64,000 bases of DNA, taken from the NCBI RefSeq assembly GCF_006715055.1, contig NZ_VFMN01000001.1, positions 2,294,001-2,358,000 of the forward strand, read 5' to 3'. This DNA comes from Lapillicoccus jejuensis. Lineage in GTDB: Bacteria > Actinomycetota > Actinomycetes > Actinomycetales > Dermatophilaceae. The translations under genes and the position numbers were made by a program. Below the pieces are notes generated by a model. It ran no database searches. It was not told the DNA's origin and saw only the letters and a list, made by a program, of their open reading frames with translations. Below are positions 52,026-64,000 of this stretch, piece after piece (position 1 is the first letter of the stretch; each line of letters starts with the position of its first letter).

Positions 52026-53671
52026 GCGAGCCGCCCACCGGGGCCCCGTACGACGACGCCCCGCCGCCCGCCGCACCGCCACCCGCCGCACCGCCGCCCG
52101 CCCCGGAGCTGGCCGACCTCGAGACGCCGTGGCGGCGCCTGGACCCGCGGATGCTGATGATCCACCCGGTCCAGGAGATCGTCCGCTTCCTGCCCGCGCT
52201 CATCGGTGCGGTCGTCGTCGGGCAGAGCAGCGACACCGGCGGCCGGTTCATCGAGCTGGCCGTGCTCGTGCTCGCCGTCGGGGTCGGCCTGCTGCGCTGG
52301 GCGACGACCCGCTTCCGCATCGAGCACGGCCAGATCGAGCTGCGCAAGGGCCTGCTCAACCGGCAGGTCATCGCGACCCCCGCCGACCGGGTCCGCACCG
52401 TCGACGTCACCGCGCCGCCCTTCCACCGCGTCCTCGGGCTGGCCAAGGTCGAGATCGGGACCGCCGGGCACACCAAGGAGCGGCTGGTCCTCGACTCGCT
52501 CCCGACCGCCGAGGCCCGCCACCTGCGCGAGGAGCTCATCCACCGGCGGCGGGTGGCCGCGGACCCGGCCTCGCCGGCGCCGTACGGCGAGCCCGTCCCC
52601 GGCCTGGCCCCGCCGCCCGCCGGTCCGGCCGACGAGCGGGGGTTCGCGCCGGTGTGGTCCGGCGACGACGTCCCCGGCACCGAGACCGAGCTGCTGCGCC
52701 TCGACCCGCGCTGGGTCGGTTTCGCCCCGCTGACCCTCACCGGCGTCTTCTCGGCGCTGGCCATCCTCGGTTTCGGCAACCAGTTCCTCCAGCGCTACCT
52801 CCAGCGCACCGACCTCGGCGGCGCGGTGAGCGGCCTGGGGGAGCACCCGCTGTGGGTCGACGTCGTCGTCGTCCTGGTCGGTCTCGTCGTGCTGGTGTCG
52901 CTGCTCGCCGTCGTCGGATACGCCCTGCAGTTCTGGGGGTTCCGCCTCACCCGGCACCGCGGCGGCACCCTGCACGTCACCCGCGGTCTGCTCACGACGC
53001 GCGAGACGAGCATCGAGGAGAAGCGGCTGCGGGGCGTCGAGCTCGGCCGCCCGCTGGGGCTGCGGCTGGCGAAGGGGGCGCGCCTCCAGGCGATCACGAC
53101 CGGACTCAGCCGCAAGGAGCGCGACCGGGGCAGCGCCTGGCTCTCCCCGCCCGCGCCGTACGACGTCGTCGCCCGGGTCGGACGCGACGTCCTCGAGGAC
53201 GACGAGGCGCTGGCCGGGCCGCTGCACGAGCACGGGCCCGCCGCCCGGCGGCGCCGCTACACGCGTGCGGCGGTCCCCGCGCTCGTCCTGGCCGTGGCCG
53301 GGTGGCTGCTCGTCGGGCTGGCCCAGTGGTGGGTCGGGGTGGGCGTCCTCGCGACCCTGCCGCTGCTGCTGTCGCCCGTCGTCGCGGGCGACCGGTACGC
53401 CGGTCTCGGCCACCGGCTCCTGCCGGCCCACCTCGTCGTCCAGCACGGCTCGTTCGTCCGGCGCCGCGACGTCCTCGAGCGCGACGGCGTCATCGGCTGG
53501 GTCGTGCAGCAGTCGTTCTTCCAGCGCCGCGTCGGCGTCGCGCACGTGCTCGCCACCACTGCCGCCGGCAAGCAGTCGTACGTCGTGCGCGACGTCCCCC
53601 TCGACACCGGTGTCGCCGTCGCCCTCGCCGTCGACCCCGACCTGCTCACGCCCTTCCTCGAGGAGCGCTGA
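52022..53671 (+). CDS. YdbT-like membrane protein with tandem PH domains
   Basis: The 549-residue protein has an Ala/Pro-rich N-terminal stretch and three helix-pair plus PH-domain units: about residues 45-180 (IEHGQIELRKGLLNRQVIAT, DRVRTVDVTAPPFHRVLGLA), about 245-385 (HVTRGLLTTRETSIEEKRLR) and about 415-540 (VVQHGSFVRRRDVLERDGVI). This triple arrangement is that of YdbT/DUF304. It overlaps the YdbS-like gene by GTGA and should form a complex with it. Its last codons end 3 bases from the convergent hexosaminidase gene, with no room for a terminator. Confidence 0.88.
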   Translation: MSEPPTGAPYDDAPPPAAPPPAAPPPAPELADLETPWRRLDPRMLMIHPVQEIVRFLPALIGAVVVGQSSDTGGRFIELAVLVLAVGVGLLRWATTRFRIEHGQIELRKGLLNRQVIATPADRVRTVDVTAPPFHRVLGLAKVEIGTAGHTKERLVLDSLPTAEARHLREELIHRRRVAADPASPAPYGEPVPGLAPPPAGPADERGFAPVWSGDDVPGTETELLRLDPRWVGFAPLTLTGVFSALAILGFGNQFLQRYLQRTDLGGAVSGLGEHPLWVDVVVVLVGLVVLVSLLAVVGYALQFWGFRLTRHRGGTLHVTRGLLTTRETSIEEKRLRGVELGRPLGLRLAKGARLQAITTGLSRKERDRGSAWLSPPAPYDVVARVGRDVLEDDEALAGPLHEHGPAARRRRYTRAAVPALVLAVAGWLLVGLAQWWVGVGVLATLPLLLSPVVAGDRYAGLGHRLLPAHLVVQHGSFVRRRDVLERDGVIGWVVQQSFFQRRVGVAHVLATTAAGKQSYVVRDVPLDTGVAVALAVDPDLLTPFLEER

Positions 53672-53674
53672 CCG

Positions 53675-55408
53675 TCAGTCGGTGATGTTGGCGGTGAGGG
53701 TGGCCATGTGGGCGGCGCGGTCCTCGCGGGACACCGGCCGTCCCGGCACGCCCGGGCGCTGCTGCCAGGGGAGCGGGCCGTCCTGCGGACGCGCCTCGAC
53801 GCCCATCGCGACGAGCCGCTCGCGGTGCACGATCAGCCGCCGCTGGAAGTCCGCGAGGTCGCGGGGGCCGGCGACGTCGGCCGACCACAGCGCCTCGGCG
53901 AGCGCGGCCACCCGCGGGAAGAGCTGGTAGTCGGCCCGGCGCGCGTCGTCGACGTGCTCGGTCCACAGGTTGGCCTGGCCGCCGAGGACGTGCTCGGCCT
54001 CCTTCGGCGTCAGCTCCGGCGGCACCGGGTCGAAGGCGAGCACGTCGGCCACCGTCAGGGGTACGGCGATGGGGATCGGCTCGGTGGCCAGCTCGCTCTG
54101 CCGGTAGTCGAGGTACACCCGGTCGTCCGGCGTCGAGATCACGTCGTGCCCGCGACGGGCCGCGGTCACCGCGCCCTGCAGGCCGCGCCACGACATCACC
54201 GTCGTCGACCGCGGCACGGTGCCGCCCTCGAGGACCTCGTCCCAGCCGAACGGCCGCCGCCCCGCCGCCTCGACGTGCGCGGCCAGCCGGCCGACGAACC
54301 ACCCCTGCAGCTCCTCCTCGTCGGCGAGCCCGAGCTCGCGGATCCGTTGCTGCGTGCGGGGATCGGCGCGCCACTGGGCCTTCGGGCACTCGTCGCCGCC
54401 GAGGCCGACGTACTCGGACGGGAAGAGCTCCATCACCTCGTCGAGGACGTCCTGGAAGAACCGGACCGTCGACTCCTCCGTGTTGAGGACGTCCTCGCAG
54501 ACGCCCCACCGCGTCCACACCTCGAGCGCCTCGCCCGTCACCCCGAGCTCCGGGTACGCCGCCAGCGCCGCGCGCACGTGCCCCGGGGTCTCGACCTCGG
54601 GCACGACCGTGATGCCCCGCTCGGCGGCGTGGGCGACGATCTCGCGGACGTCGTCGTGCGTGTAGAACCCGCCGTGCGGCCGCCCGTCGAACGACGCCGT
54701 CACCCCACCCTCCGGCCCCACGACGTCCGCGCCGACCTGCGACTCGCGCCGCCACGCGCCCACCTGGGTCAGCCGCGGGTGCCGCCGGACCTCCAGCCGC
54801 CAGCCCTGGTCCTCGGTGAGGTGCAGGTGCAGCCGGTTGACCCGGTGCAGGACGAGCTGGTCGACGAGCCGCAGCACCTCGTGGACCGGGAAGAAGTGTC
54901 GTGCGACATCGAGCATGACCCCGCGCCACGCGAAGGCCGGCGCGTCCTCGACGACGCACGCGGCCGCCACCCACGGCCCGTCGCCGACCGGCGCGCGGCG
55001 CAGCACCGCCGGCGGCAGCAGCTGGAGCAGCGCGACGACGCCGTACGTCGCCCCGGCGGGGCCACCGGCGAGGACCGTCGCCCCCTGCGGCGTGACGGTG
55101 AGCCGGAACGACTCCGTACGGGAGCCGCGGGGCCCCGGCGGGAGGTCGGCGTCACCGTCGACCCGGACCTCGACGGTCACCCGCGCGGCGTCCACCGCCC
55201 CCGCCTCCACGACGGCGGGCGAGCGTCCCGTCCCGCCCGCCAGGACCCGGGCCAGGTGCTCGGCGGCCGGCCGTCCCGGCTCGTCGGTCGAGACGACGAC
55301 CCGCTCGGGCAGGGTGAGCACCCCGTCACGCCGCACGAGCCGTCGGGGGCGGGGGAGCAGGGCGAGGGCGGGGTCGAGCGGGAGGTCGGGCGGGGGAGCC
55401 GAGGTCAC
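53675..55408 (-). CDS. Beta-N-acetylhexosaminidase (GH20)
   Basis: The 577-residue enzyme has an N-terminal GH20b domain (PRPRRLVRRDGVLTLPERVV and a strand-rich region to about residue 145) and a catalytic GH20 barrel. The barrel has AFAWRGVMLDVARHFFPVHE, HLTEDQGWRLE, GITVVPEVETPGH and the Asp-Glu pair in YVGLGGDECPKAQW, which performs substrate-assisted catalysis. FGWDEVLEGG and GGQANLWTEHV complete the site. No signal peptide is seen, so it is probably cytoplasmic and may act on imported chitin or cell-wall sugars. The GTG at 55408 is divergent from metG, 51 bases away. Confidence 0.93.
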   Translation of the reverse strand: MTSAPPPDLPLDPALALLPRPRRLVRRDGVLTLPERVVVSTDEPGRPAAEHLARVLAGGTGRSPAVVEAGAVDAARVTVEVRVDGDADLPPGPRGSRTESFRLTVTPQGATVLAGGPAGATYGVVALLQLLPPAVLRRAPVGDGPWVAAACVVEDAPAFAWRGVMLDVARHFFPVHEVLRLVDQLVLHRVNRLHLHLTEDQGWRLEVRRHPRLTQVGAWRRESQVGADVVGPEGGVTASFDGRPHGGFYTHDDVREIVAHAAERGITVVPEVETPGHVRAALAAYPELGVTGEALEVWTRWGVCEDVLNTEESTVRFFQDVLDEVMELFPSEYVGLGGDECPKAQWRADPRTQQRIRELGLADEEELQGWFVGRLAAHVEAAGRRPFGWDEVLEGGTVPRSTTVMSWRGLQGAVTAARRGHDVISTPDDRVYLDYRQSELATEPIPIAVPLTVADVLAFDPVPPELTPKEAEHVLGGQANLWTEHVDDARRADYQLFPRVAALAEALWSADVAGPRDLADFQRRLIVHRERLVAMGVEARPQDGPLPWQQRPGVPGRPVSREDRAAHMATLTANITD

Positions 55409-55459
55409 CTCGCCATCCTGCTGAGGAAACCCGGTCGCGGCGACTCCTAGGATCGGACC

Positions 55460-57259
55460 ATGACCAAGGTCCTGTCCGCCGTCGCCTGGCCGTACGCCAA
55501 CGGCCCGCGCCACATCGGCCACGTCGCCGGTTTCGGCGTGCCCTCCGACGTGTTCAGCCGGTACATGCGGATGGCCGGTCACGACGTGCTCATGGTCTCC
55601 GGCACCGACGAGCACGGCACCCCGATCCTCGTCGCCGCCGACGAGCAGGGGGTCACGGCGCGCGAGCTGGCCGACCGCTACAACCGGGTCATCGCCGAGG
55701 ACCTCACCGCGCTCGGCCTGTCCTACGACCTGTTCACCCGGACGACGACGCGCAACCACTACGCCGTCGCGCAGGAGCTGTTCACCGGGGACTGGCGCAA
55801 CGGCTACATGGTCGAGCAGACGACCCGTGGCGCGATCAGCCCGTCGACCGGCCGCACCCTGCCCGACCGCTACATCGAGGGCACCTGCCCGATCTGCGGG
55901 TACGGACAGGCCCGCGGCGACCAGTGCGACAACTGCGGCAACCAGCTCGACGCGACCGAGCTCATCGACCCGCGCTCGAAGATCAACGGCGAGACCCCGC
56001 AGTTCGTGGAGACCCAGCACTTCTTCCTCGACCTGCCCGCGCTGGCGGGGGCCATCGGCGCGTGGCTCGACGAGCGCGAGCGCGAGGGCTCGTGGCGCCC
56101 GTCGGTCCTCAACTTCTCCAAGAACCTCCTCGAGGACGTGCGGCCGCGCGCGATGACCCGCGACCTCGACTGGGGCATCCCGGTCCCGATCGAGGGCTGG
56201 CGCGAGCAGCCGACCAAGCGCTTCTACGTGTGGTTCGACGCCGTCGTCGGCTACCTGTCGGCCTCGATCGAGTGGGCCCGCCGGGTGGGCGACCCGGAGC
56301 GCTGGCGCGACTGGTGGAACGACCCCGCCGCGGAGTCGTACTACTTCCAGGGCAAGGACAACATCACCTTCCACTCGCTCATCTGGCCCGCCGAGCTGCT
56401 CGCCTACGCGGGCAAGGGCGACAAGGGCGGCGAGCCCGGCCCGTACGGCGTCCTCAACCTCCCGACCGAGGTCGTCGCCTCGCAGTACCTGACGATGGGG
56501 GCGGAGCAGTTCTCCTCCTCGCGCGGCCACGTCGTCTACGTGCGCGACGTGCTCGCCGACTACGGCCCCGACCCGCTGCGCTACTTCATCTGCGCCGCCG
56601 GTCCGGAGACCCAGGACGCCGAGTTCACCTGGGACGCCTTCGTCCAGCGCAACAACAGCGAGCTCGTCGCCGGGTGGGGCAACCTCGTCAACCGCACCGC
56701 GTCGATGGTCCACAAGCAGTTCGGCGAGGTCCCGGCCGCCGGGCCGCTCGAGCCGGTCGACGAGGCGCTGCTCGACGCCGTACGGGGCGGGTTCGACACC
56801 GTCGGAGGGCTCCTGGCCCGTCAGCGGGTGCGCGCCGCGATCGCGGAGGTGATGCGCCTCGTCGGCGAGGCCAACGCCTACGTCAGCCGCACCGAGCCGT
56901 TCCGGCTCAAGGGGGAGGACGAGCGCGAGCGGCTCGGCACCGTCCTGCACGTCCTCGTGCAGGTCGTCACCGACCTCAACACGATGATGTCGCCGTTCCT
57001 GCCGCACAGCAGCAACGCCGTGCACCGGGTCCTGGGCGGCGAGGGCGACCTCGTGCCGATGCCCCGGCTGGAGGAGGTCGAGGACCTCGACGGCGGGCCG
57101 GGCTACCCGGTCATCACCGGGGAGTACTCGGCCACGCCCGCGTGGGGGCCGCGCCCGGTCGTCCCCGGCACGCCGATCGGCAAGCCGGCGCCGGTCTTCC
57201 GCAAGTTCGACCCGCCGGGGGCGGGCGGCGACGCCGACACCGCACCGACCGGCGCGTGA
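55460..57259 (+). CDS. metG: Methionyl-tRNA synthetase
   Basis: The 599-residue class I synthetase has the HIGH motif in [24 protein letters not shown] and a zinc-binding knob [18 protein letters not shown]. The KMSKS equivalent is QFSSSRGH, with the usual second Lys replaced by Ser as in many MetG2 forms. The anticodon-binding helical domain occupies the last 180 residues. There is no C-terminal tRNA-binding EMAP domain. It charges both initiator and elongator tRNA-Met. The ATG at 55460 is clear, and the stop overlaps tatD by GTGA. Confidence 0.96.
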   Translation: MTKVLSAVAWPYANGPRHIGHVAGFGVPSDVFSRYMRMAGHDVLMVSGTDEHGTPILVAADEQGVTARELADRYNRVIAEDLTALGLSYDLFTRTTTRNHYAVAQELFTGDWRNGYMVEQTTRGAISPSTGRTLPDRYIEGTCPICGYGQARGDQCDNCGNQLDATELIDPRSKINGETPQFVETQHFFLDLPALAGAIGAWLDEREREGSWRPSVLNFSKNLLEDVRPRAMTRDLDWGIPVPIEGWREQPTKRFYVWFDAVVGYLSASIEWARRVGDPERWRDWWNDPAAESYYFQGKDNITFHSLIWPAELLAYAGKGDKGGEPGPYGVLNLPTEVVASQYLTMGAEQFSSSRGHVVYVRDVLADYGPDPLRYFICAAGPETQDAEFTWDAFVQRNNSELVAGWGNLVNRTASMVHKQFGEVPAAGPLEPVDEALLDAVRGGFDTVGGLLARQRVRAAIAEVMRLVGEANAYVSRTEPFRLKGEDERERLGTVLHVLVQVVTDLNTMMSPFLPHSSNAVHRVLGGEGDLVPMPRLEEVEDLDGGPGYPVITGEYSATPAWGPRPVVPGTPIGKPAPVFRKFDPPGAGGDADTAPTGA

Positions 57260-58128
57260 GCGGCCGTCGCGGGCGGCTGGCTCCCGGCGAGCGGCCGCCC
57301 GCGCCCGACCCGCTGCCGATCCCGGTCGTCGACAACCACTGCCACCTCGACATCGCCCGGGACGACGAGCCGGCCGCCCCCGTCGCCGACGCCCTGGCCG
57401 CGGCCGCGGCGGTCGGCGTCGACCGGGTCGTCCAGATCGGCTGCGACCTCGAGGCGGTCCGCTGGACCGAGCGCGTCCTCGACGAGGGCCACCCCGGCCT
57501 GCTGGGCGGGGTCGCCCTGCACCCCAACGAGATCCCGCGCCTGGTCGCCACCGGCGAGCTCGATGACGCCTTCGCCGAGGTCGAGCGCGTCGCCGCCCAC
57601 CCGCGCGTCCGGGTGGTCGGCGAGACCGGCCTGGACTACTTCCGCACCGGCCCGGAGGGGGTCCCCGCCCAGCAGGAGGCGTTCCGCCGGCACATCGACC
57701 TGGCCAAGCGGACCGGGCTCGCCCTGCAGATCCACGACCGCGACGCCCACGACGACGTGCTGCGGATCCTGCGCGAGGAGGGACCGCCGGAGCGCACCGT
57801 GCTGCACTGCTTCTCCGGCGACGTGCCGATGGCCCGCGCCGCGGTGGAGCTCGGGCTCATGCTCTCCTTCGCCGGCACGGTGACCTTCTCCAGCGCCCAG
57901 GGCCTGCGCGACGCGCTCGCCGTGACCCCGCTCGAGCACCTGCTCGTCGAGACCGACGCGCCGTACCTCACGCCCCACCCCTGGCGCGGCGCGAGCAACG
58001 CGTCGTACCTCGTGCCGCTCACCGTCCGGGCGATGGCGGGCACGCTCTCGGTCGACGTGCCCACCCTCTGCACGGCGCTCTCGCGCAACAGCGAGCGGGT
58101 CTACGGCCGCTGGGAAAACGCCTCCTGA
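57256..58128 (+). CDS. tatD: TatD family metal-dependent hydrolase
   Basis: The 290-residue enzyme has all TatD landmarks: VDNHCHLD with the metal-binding H-x-[41 protein letters not shown] and [12 protein letters not shown]. TatD proteins are 3'-5' exonucleases/deoxyribonucleases. The tail, [10 protein letters not shown], is typical. The GTG at 57256 overlaps the metG stop. About 20 N-terminal residues before [11 protein letters not shown] are unusually proline/arginine-rich. Confidence 0.94.
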   Translation: MSGRRGRLAPGERPPAPDPLPIPVVDNHCHLDIARDDEPAAPVADALAAAAAVGVDRVVQIGCDLEAVRWTERVLDEGHPGLLGGVALHPNEIPRLVATGELDDAFAEVERVAAHPRVRVVGETGLDYFRTGPEGVPAQQEAFRRHIDLAKRTGLALQIHDRDAHDDVLRILREEGPPERTVLHCFSGDVPMARAAVELGLMLSFAGTVTFSSAQGLRDALAVTPLEHLLVETDAPYLTPHPWRGASNASYLVPLTVRAMAGTLSVDVPTLCTALSRNSERVYGRWENAS

Positions 58129-59682
<1,554 letters not shown>

Positions 59683-59743
59683 CCCCACCCCACCCGGGTC
59701 TCCTCCGCGCGCGCCGCTCCCGACCCCACCGGGGGCGCGCACC

Positions 59744-59776
59744 GAGAGCCACCTCGCCGTCGGCGAGGTGGTTCTC
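59744..59776 (+). terminator. Intrinsic terminator after rpfB
   Basis: A 15-bp stem with one G-T type mismatch (59744-59758 with 59762-59776) and a 3-base loop lies 62 bases past the rpfB stop. It separates rpfB from the acetyltransferase gene. Confidence 0.75.
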
Positions 59777-59821
59777 CGCGTTCCCTCCCCGGGCCGGCGC
59801 CGCGCACGGCACAGTGGGCGC

Positions 59822-60442
59822 ATGGGGACACCACCTGAGCAGGGCGTCGCGGCCGACGCCGTCGTCGCCGCCTCCGCCGACGTCGACGAGCGCGCGAGCA
59901 TCGGGGCCGGCACCCGCGTCTGGCACCTCGCCCAGGTGCGCGAGGACGCCGTCGTCGGCGCCGGCTGCAACGTCGGCCGCGGCGCGTACGTCGGCCCCGG
60001 CGTGCGGATCGGCGAGAACTGCAAGCTGCAGAACCACGCCCTCGTCTACGAGCCGGCCGTCCTCGAGGACGGCGTCTTCGTCGGCCCGGCCGCCGTGCTG
60101 ACCAACGACGAGTACCCGCGCGCGGTCAACCCCGACGGCAGCCTCAAGGACGCGAGCGACTGGCACGCCGTCGGCGTCACCGTCCGCGAGGGCGCGGCCC
60201 TCGGCGCCCGCTCGGTGTGCGTCGCCCCGGTCACCGTCGGCCGGTGGGCCCTCGTCGCCGCCGGCGCCGTGGTCGTGACGGACGTGCCCGACCACGCCCT
60301 CGTCGTCGGCGTGCCCGCCCGCCGGGTCGGCTGGGTGGGCCGCGCCGGCCGGCCGCTCACCCGCGAGGACGACGGCACCTGGCGCTGCCCGGCCACCGGC
60401 GAGGGGTACGTCGAGTCGGACGGCGGACTGCGCCCCGCCTGA
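59822..60442 (+). CDS. Hexapeptide-repeat N-acetyltransferase (WbpD/WlbB-like)
   Basis: The 206-residue protein is a left-handed beta-helix acyltransferase: ERASIGAGTRVWHLAQVRED, AVVGAGCNVGRGAYVGPGVR and IGENCKLQNHALVYEPAVLE. It then has VFVGPAAVLTNDEYPRAVNP and SVCVAPVTVGRWALVAAGAV. The N-H-A-L-V-Y and T-N-D-x-x-P-R-A motifs are those of UDP-2-acetamido-3-amino-2,3-dideoxyglucuronate N-acetyltransferases of O-antigen or surface-sugar pathways. It is alone here; no other sugar genes flank it. It ends with a segment containing CPATGEGYVESDG, a possible half zinc-ribbon. It interrupts the usual rpfB-rsmA order. Confidence 0.85.
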   Translation: MGTPPEQGVAADAVVAASADVDERASIGAGTRVWHLAQVREDAVVGAGCNVGRGAYVGPGVRIGENCKLQNHALVYEPAVLEDGVFVGPAAVLTNDEYPRAVNPDGSLKDASDWHAVGVTVREGAALGARSVCVAPVTVGRWALVAAGAVVVTDVPDHALVVGVPARRVGWVGRAGRPLTREDDGTWRCPATGEGYVESDGGLRPA

Positions 60443-60463
60443 GCCGCACTAGGGTCGGGGGTC

Positions 60464-61336
60464 ATGGAGCCCGACGCCGCCGGACTGCTCGGCCCCGCGC
60501 AGGTGCGCGAGCTCGCGACCCGCCTCGGGGTCCGCCCGACCAAGCAGTGGGGGCAGAACTTCGTCGTCGACGCCAACACCGTGCGGCGCATCGTCCGGCT
60601 GGCCGGCGTCGGCGCGGACGACGTCGTCGTCGAGGTCGGCCCGGGGCTCGGCTCGCTCACCCTCGCCCTGCTCCCGCAGGTCGCGCGGGTGGTCGCCGTC
60701 GAGGTGGACCCGGTCCTCGCGGGGGCGCTGCCCGGCACGGTGGCGAGCCTCGCGCCGTCGTACGCCGACCGGCTGGAGGTCCGGCACGAGGACGCGCTCG
60801 CCGTCACCGAGCTCGGCGAGCCGGCGCCGACGGCGCTGGTCGCCAACCTGCCCTACAACGTCTCGGTGCCGGTGGTGCTGTCGTTCCTCGAGCGGTTCCC
60901 GAGCATCGACCGCGTGCTCGTCATGGTCCAGCTCGAGGTCGCCGAGCGGCTGGCCGCCGCCCCCGGCTCCAAGGTGTACGGCGTCCCGTCGCTCAAGGCC
61001 GCGTGGTGGACCGACGTGCGGCTCGCCGGCACCGTCGGGCGCACCGTCTTCTGGCCGGCGCCGAACGTCGACTCCGGCCTCGTCTCGCTCGTGCGCCACC
61101 CGCCGCCCGAGACGAGCGCGACCCGCGAGGAGGTCTTCGCCGCCGTCGACGCGGCCTTCGCGCAGCGCCGCAAGACGCTGCGCGCGGCGCTCGCCGGGTG
61201 GGCCGGGTCGGCCGAGCGGGCCGAGCTGGCGCTGCGCGCCGCCGGCGTCGACCCGCGCACCCGCGGCGAGCAGCTCGACGTCGCGGCCTTCGCCCGGGTG
61301 GCGGCCGCGCGGCGCGACCTGCCCGCGCCTGGCTAG
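60464..61336 (+). CDS. rsmA: 16S rRNA dimethyladenosine transferase RsmA/KsgA
   Basis: The 290-residue enzyme has [18 protein letters not shown], the SAM-binding [24 protein letters not shown], the catalytic [19 protein letters not shown] and [16 protein letters not shown]. It dimethylates two adjacent adenosines near the 3' end of 16S rRNA. The ATG at 60464 fits. It is followed after 9 bases by ispE, as in most actinobacteria. Confidence 0.96.
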   Translation: MEPDAAGLLGPAQVRELATRLGVRPTKQWGQNFVVDANTVRRIVRLAGVGADDVVVEVGPGLGSLTLALLPQVARVVAVEVDPVLAGALPGTVASLAPSYADRLEVRHEDALAVTELGEPAPTALVANLPYNVSVPVVLSFLERFPSIDRVLVMVQLEVAERLAAAPGSKVYGVPSLKAAWWTDVRLAGTVGRTVFWPAPNVDSGLVSLVRHPPPETSATREEVFAAVDAAFAQRRKTLRAALAGWAGSAERAELALRAAGVDPRTRGEQLDVAAFARVAAARRDLPAPG

Positions 61337-61345
61337 GGTGGCGGG

Positions 61346-62302
61346 GTGAGCCTCGCCCTGCCGCCGACCTCCGCCGTGACGGTCCGCGCGCCGGCCAAGG
61401 TCAACCTCGAGCTGCGGGTCGGCCCCGTCCGCGACGACGGGTTCCACGCGCTGTCCACCGTCTACATGGCGGTCGGGCTGCACGACGAGGTCACCGTCAC
61501 CCCCGCCGACGAGTGGTCGGTCGAGGTCACCGGGGCCCAGGCCGACCTCGTGCCGACGGACGCCTCCAACCTTGCGCTGCGGGCGGCCCGGTCGGTCGCC
61601 GACGAGCTGGGGCTCGACGAGGCGGTCCAGGTCCGCATCCGCAAGGACATCCCCGTCGCCGGCGGCATGGCCGGCGGGTCCGCCGACGCCGCGGCCACCC
61701 TGCTGGCCTGCGACGGCCTGTGGTCGGCCGGCCTCGGCCGCGACGAGCTCGGCGAGCTCGCCGCCCGGCTCGGCAGCGACGTCCCCTTCTGCCTCGCCGG
61801 CGGCATCGCCATGGGGTCCGGCCGGGGCGAGCAGCTCGCGCCGGTCCTCGCCGCGTCCGGCCGCTACCACTGGGTCTTCGCGCTCGCCGACGCCGGCCTC
61901 TCGACGCCGGCGGTCTACGCCGAGTGCGACCGGCTGCGCGAGGGGCAGGACGTCCCCGACGCGGTGCCCTCCCCGGCGATGATGGCGGCGCTGCGCTCGG
62001 GCGACGCCGAGGCGCTCGGCGCCGCGCTCAACAACGACCTGCAGCCGGCCGCCTTCTCGCTCCAGCCCGGGCTCAGCGACGTCGTCGAGGCGGGACTGGA
62101 GTTCGGGGCGCTCGGCGGCCTGGTCTCCGGGTCGGGCCCCACCGTCGCCTTCCTCACCGGGTCGGCCGAGGGCGCGCTCGACCTCGCCGTCTCGCTCACC
62201 GCCTCCGGGGTGGCCGGCGACGTGCGCCGCGCGACCGGTCCGGTCGCCGGAGCGCACGTCGTCCCCGGCGAGCACGTGGGCCCGGCGCCCGCGCGCGCCT
62301 GA
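61346..62302 (+). CDS. ispE: 4-diphosphocytidyl-2-C-methyl-D-erythritol kinase
   Basis: The 318-residue GHMP kinase has APAKVNLELRVGPVRDDGFH, the ATP loop PVAGGMAGGSADAAATLLA and the C-terminal GGLVSGSGPTVAFL. It phosphorylates the MEP-pathway intermediate CDP-methylerythritol on the way to isoprenoids. The GTG at 61346 fits the family start. The spacing from rsmA is 9 bases, and the next gene (ABC-F) starts 12 bases after the stop, so they likely form an operon. Confidence 0.95.
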   Translation: MSLALPPTSAVTVRAPAKVNLELRVGPVRDDGFHALSTVYMAVGLHDEVTVTPADEWSVEVTGAQADLVPTDASNLALRAARSVADELGLDEAVQVRIRKDIPVAGGMAGGSADAAATLLACDGLWSAGLGRDELGELAARLGSDVPFCLAGGIAMGSGRGEQLAPVLAASGRYHWVFALADAGLSTPAVYAECDRLREGQDVPDAVPSPAMMAALRSGDAEALGAALNNDLQPAAFSLQPGLSDVVEAGLEFGALGGLVSGSGPTVAFLTGSAEGALDLAVSLTASGVAGDVRRATGPVAGAHVVPGEHVGPAPARA

Positions 62303-62314
62303 GGACGCGGCGTC

Positions 62315-64000
<1,686 letters not shown>

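Overview
The window is very GC-rich DNA with many GTG starts, start/stop overlaps of the ATGA and GTGA type, and few non-coding gaps. It reads as the chromosome of a high-GC Gram-positive actinobacterium. Supporting this are the RpfB-type resuscitation factor (DUF348/G5/Rpf), an actinobacterial PMT mannosyltransferase, an Eis-like acetyltransferase, and the gene run metG-tatD-rpfB-(acetyltransferase)-rsmA-ispE-ABC-F at the right end. A full chemotaxis set with flagellar-sigma-like promoters says the organism is probably motile. A motile member of the Micrococcales (Intrasporangiaceae-like) or a relative is my guess; no marker in the window fixes the genus. I see no phage, insertion sequence, CRISPR array or rRNA operon.

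Layout. 0.1-3.2 kb: AI-2E-type transporter, tRNA-Ala(CGC), a secreted three-repeat protein and a TMEM175-type channel. 3.2-7.9 kb: a large FtsX-type permease flanked by two ABC ATPases. 7.9-18.1 kb: a phosphate-uptake region with two opposed units. The minus unit is pstC, a PstA-PstB reading-frame fusion and a membrane-anchored PstS-like protein. The plus unit is a giant PstS-like surface protein, a sortase-fold protein with no cysteine, a small YegP-like protein and a secreted PstS-like protein behind a candidate PHO box. 18.2-23.1 kb: DNA polymerase IV with a repeat linker, a KdpD-N-like membrane protein, a PMT mannosyltransferase and a CPBP membrane protein.

23.2-38.4 kb: a chemotaxis island. 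It holds a DICT sensor and a soluble GAF-GAF chemoreceptor, two transmembrane chemoreceptors with nearly identical signalling domains, CheA, CheW, CheB, CheR, two CheY, two CheC/CheX-like proteins and an EAL-HDOD protein. Promoter-like sequences of the form CTCA-N16-GCCGAT precede cheB and the cheR operon, and weaker versions precede the DICT gene, cheA and one receptor. This suggests that one flagellar sigma factor switches the island on. No flagellar structural genes are in the window.

38.4-49.5 kb: accessory metabolism and transport. There is a TetR-SDR-acyl-CoA ligase group with a clear operator, a frameshifted DinB-type (DUF664) gene, an ABC-2 permease, a LysR/EamA exporter pair with a palindromic LysR box, a secreted-hydrolase/ABC-ATPase fusion and an Eis-like acetyltransferase. 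49.5-64 kb: conserved core genes (rsmI, metG, tatD, rpfB, rsmA, ispE, ABC-F) with inserted PH-domain membrane proteins, a GH20 hexosaminidase, a SRPBCC protein and a sugar-nucleotide acetyltransferase. The last gene runs off the window.
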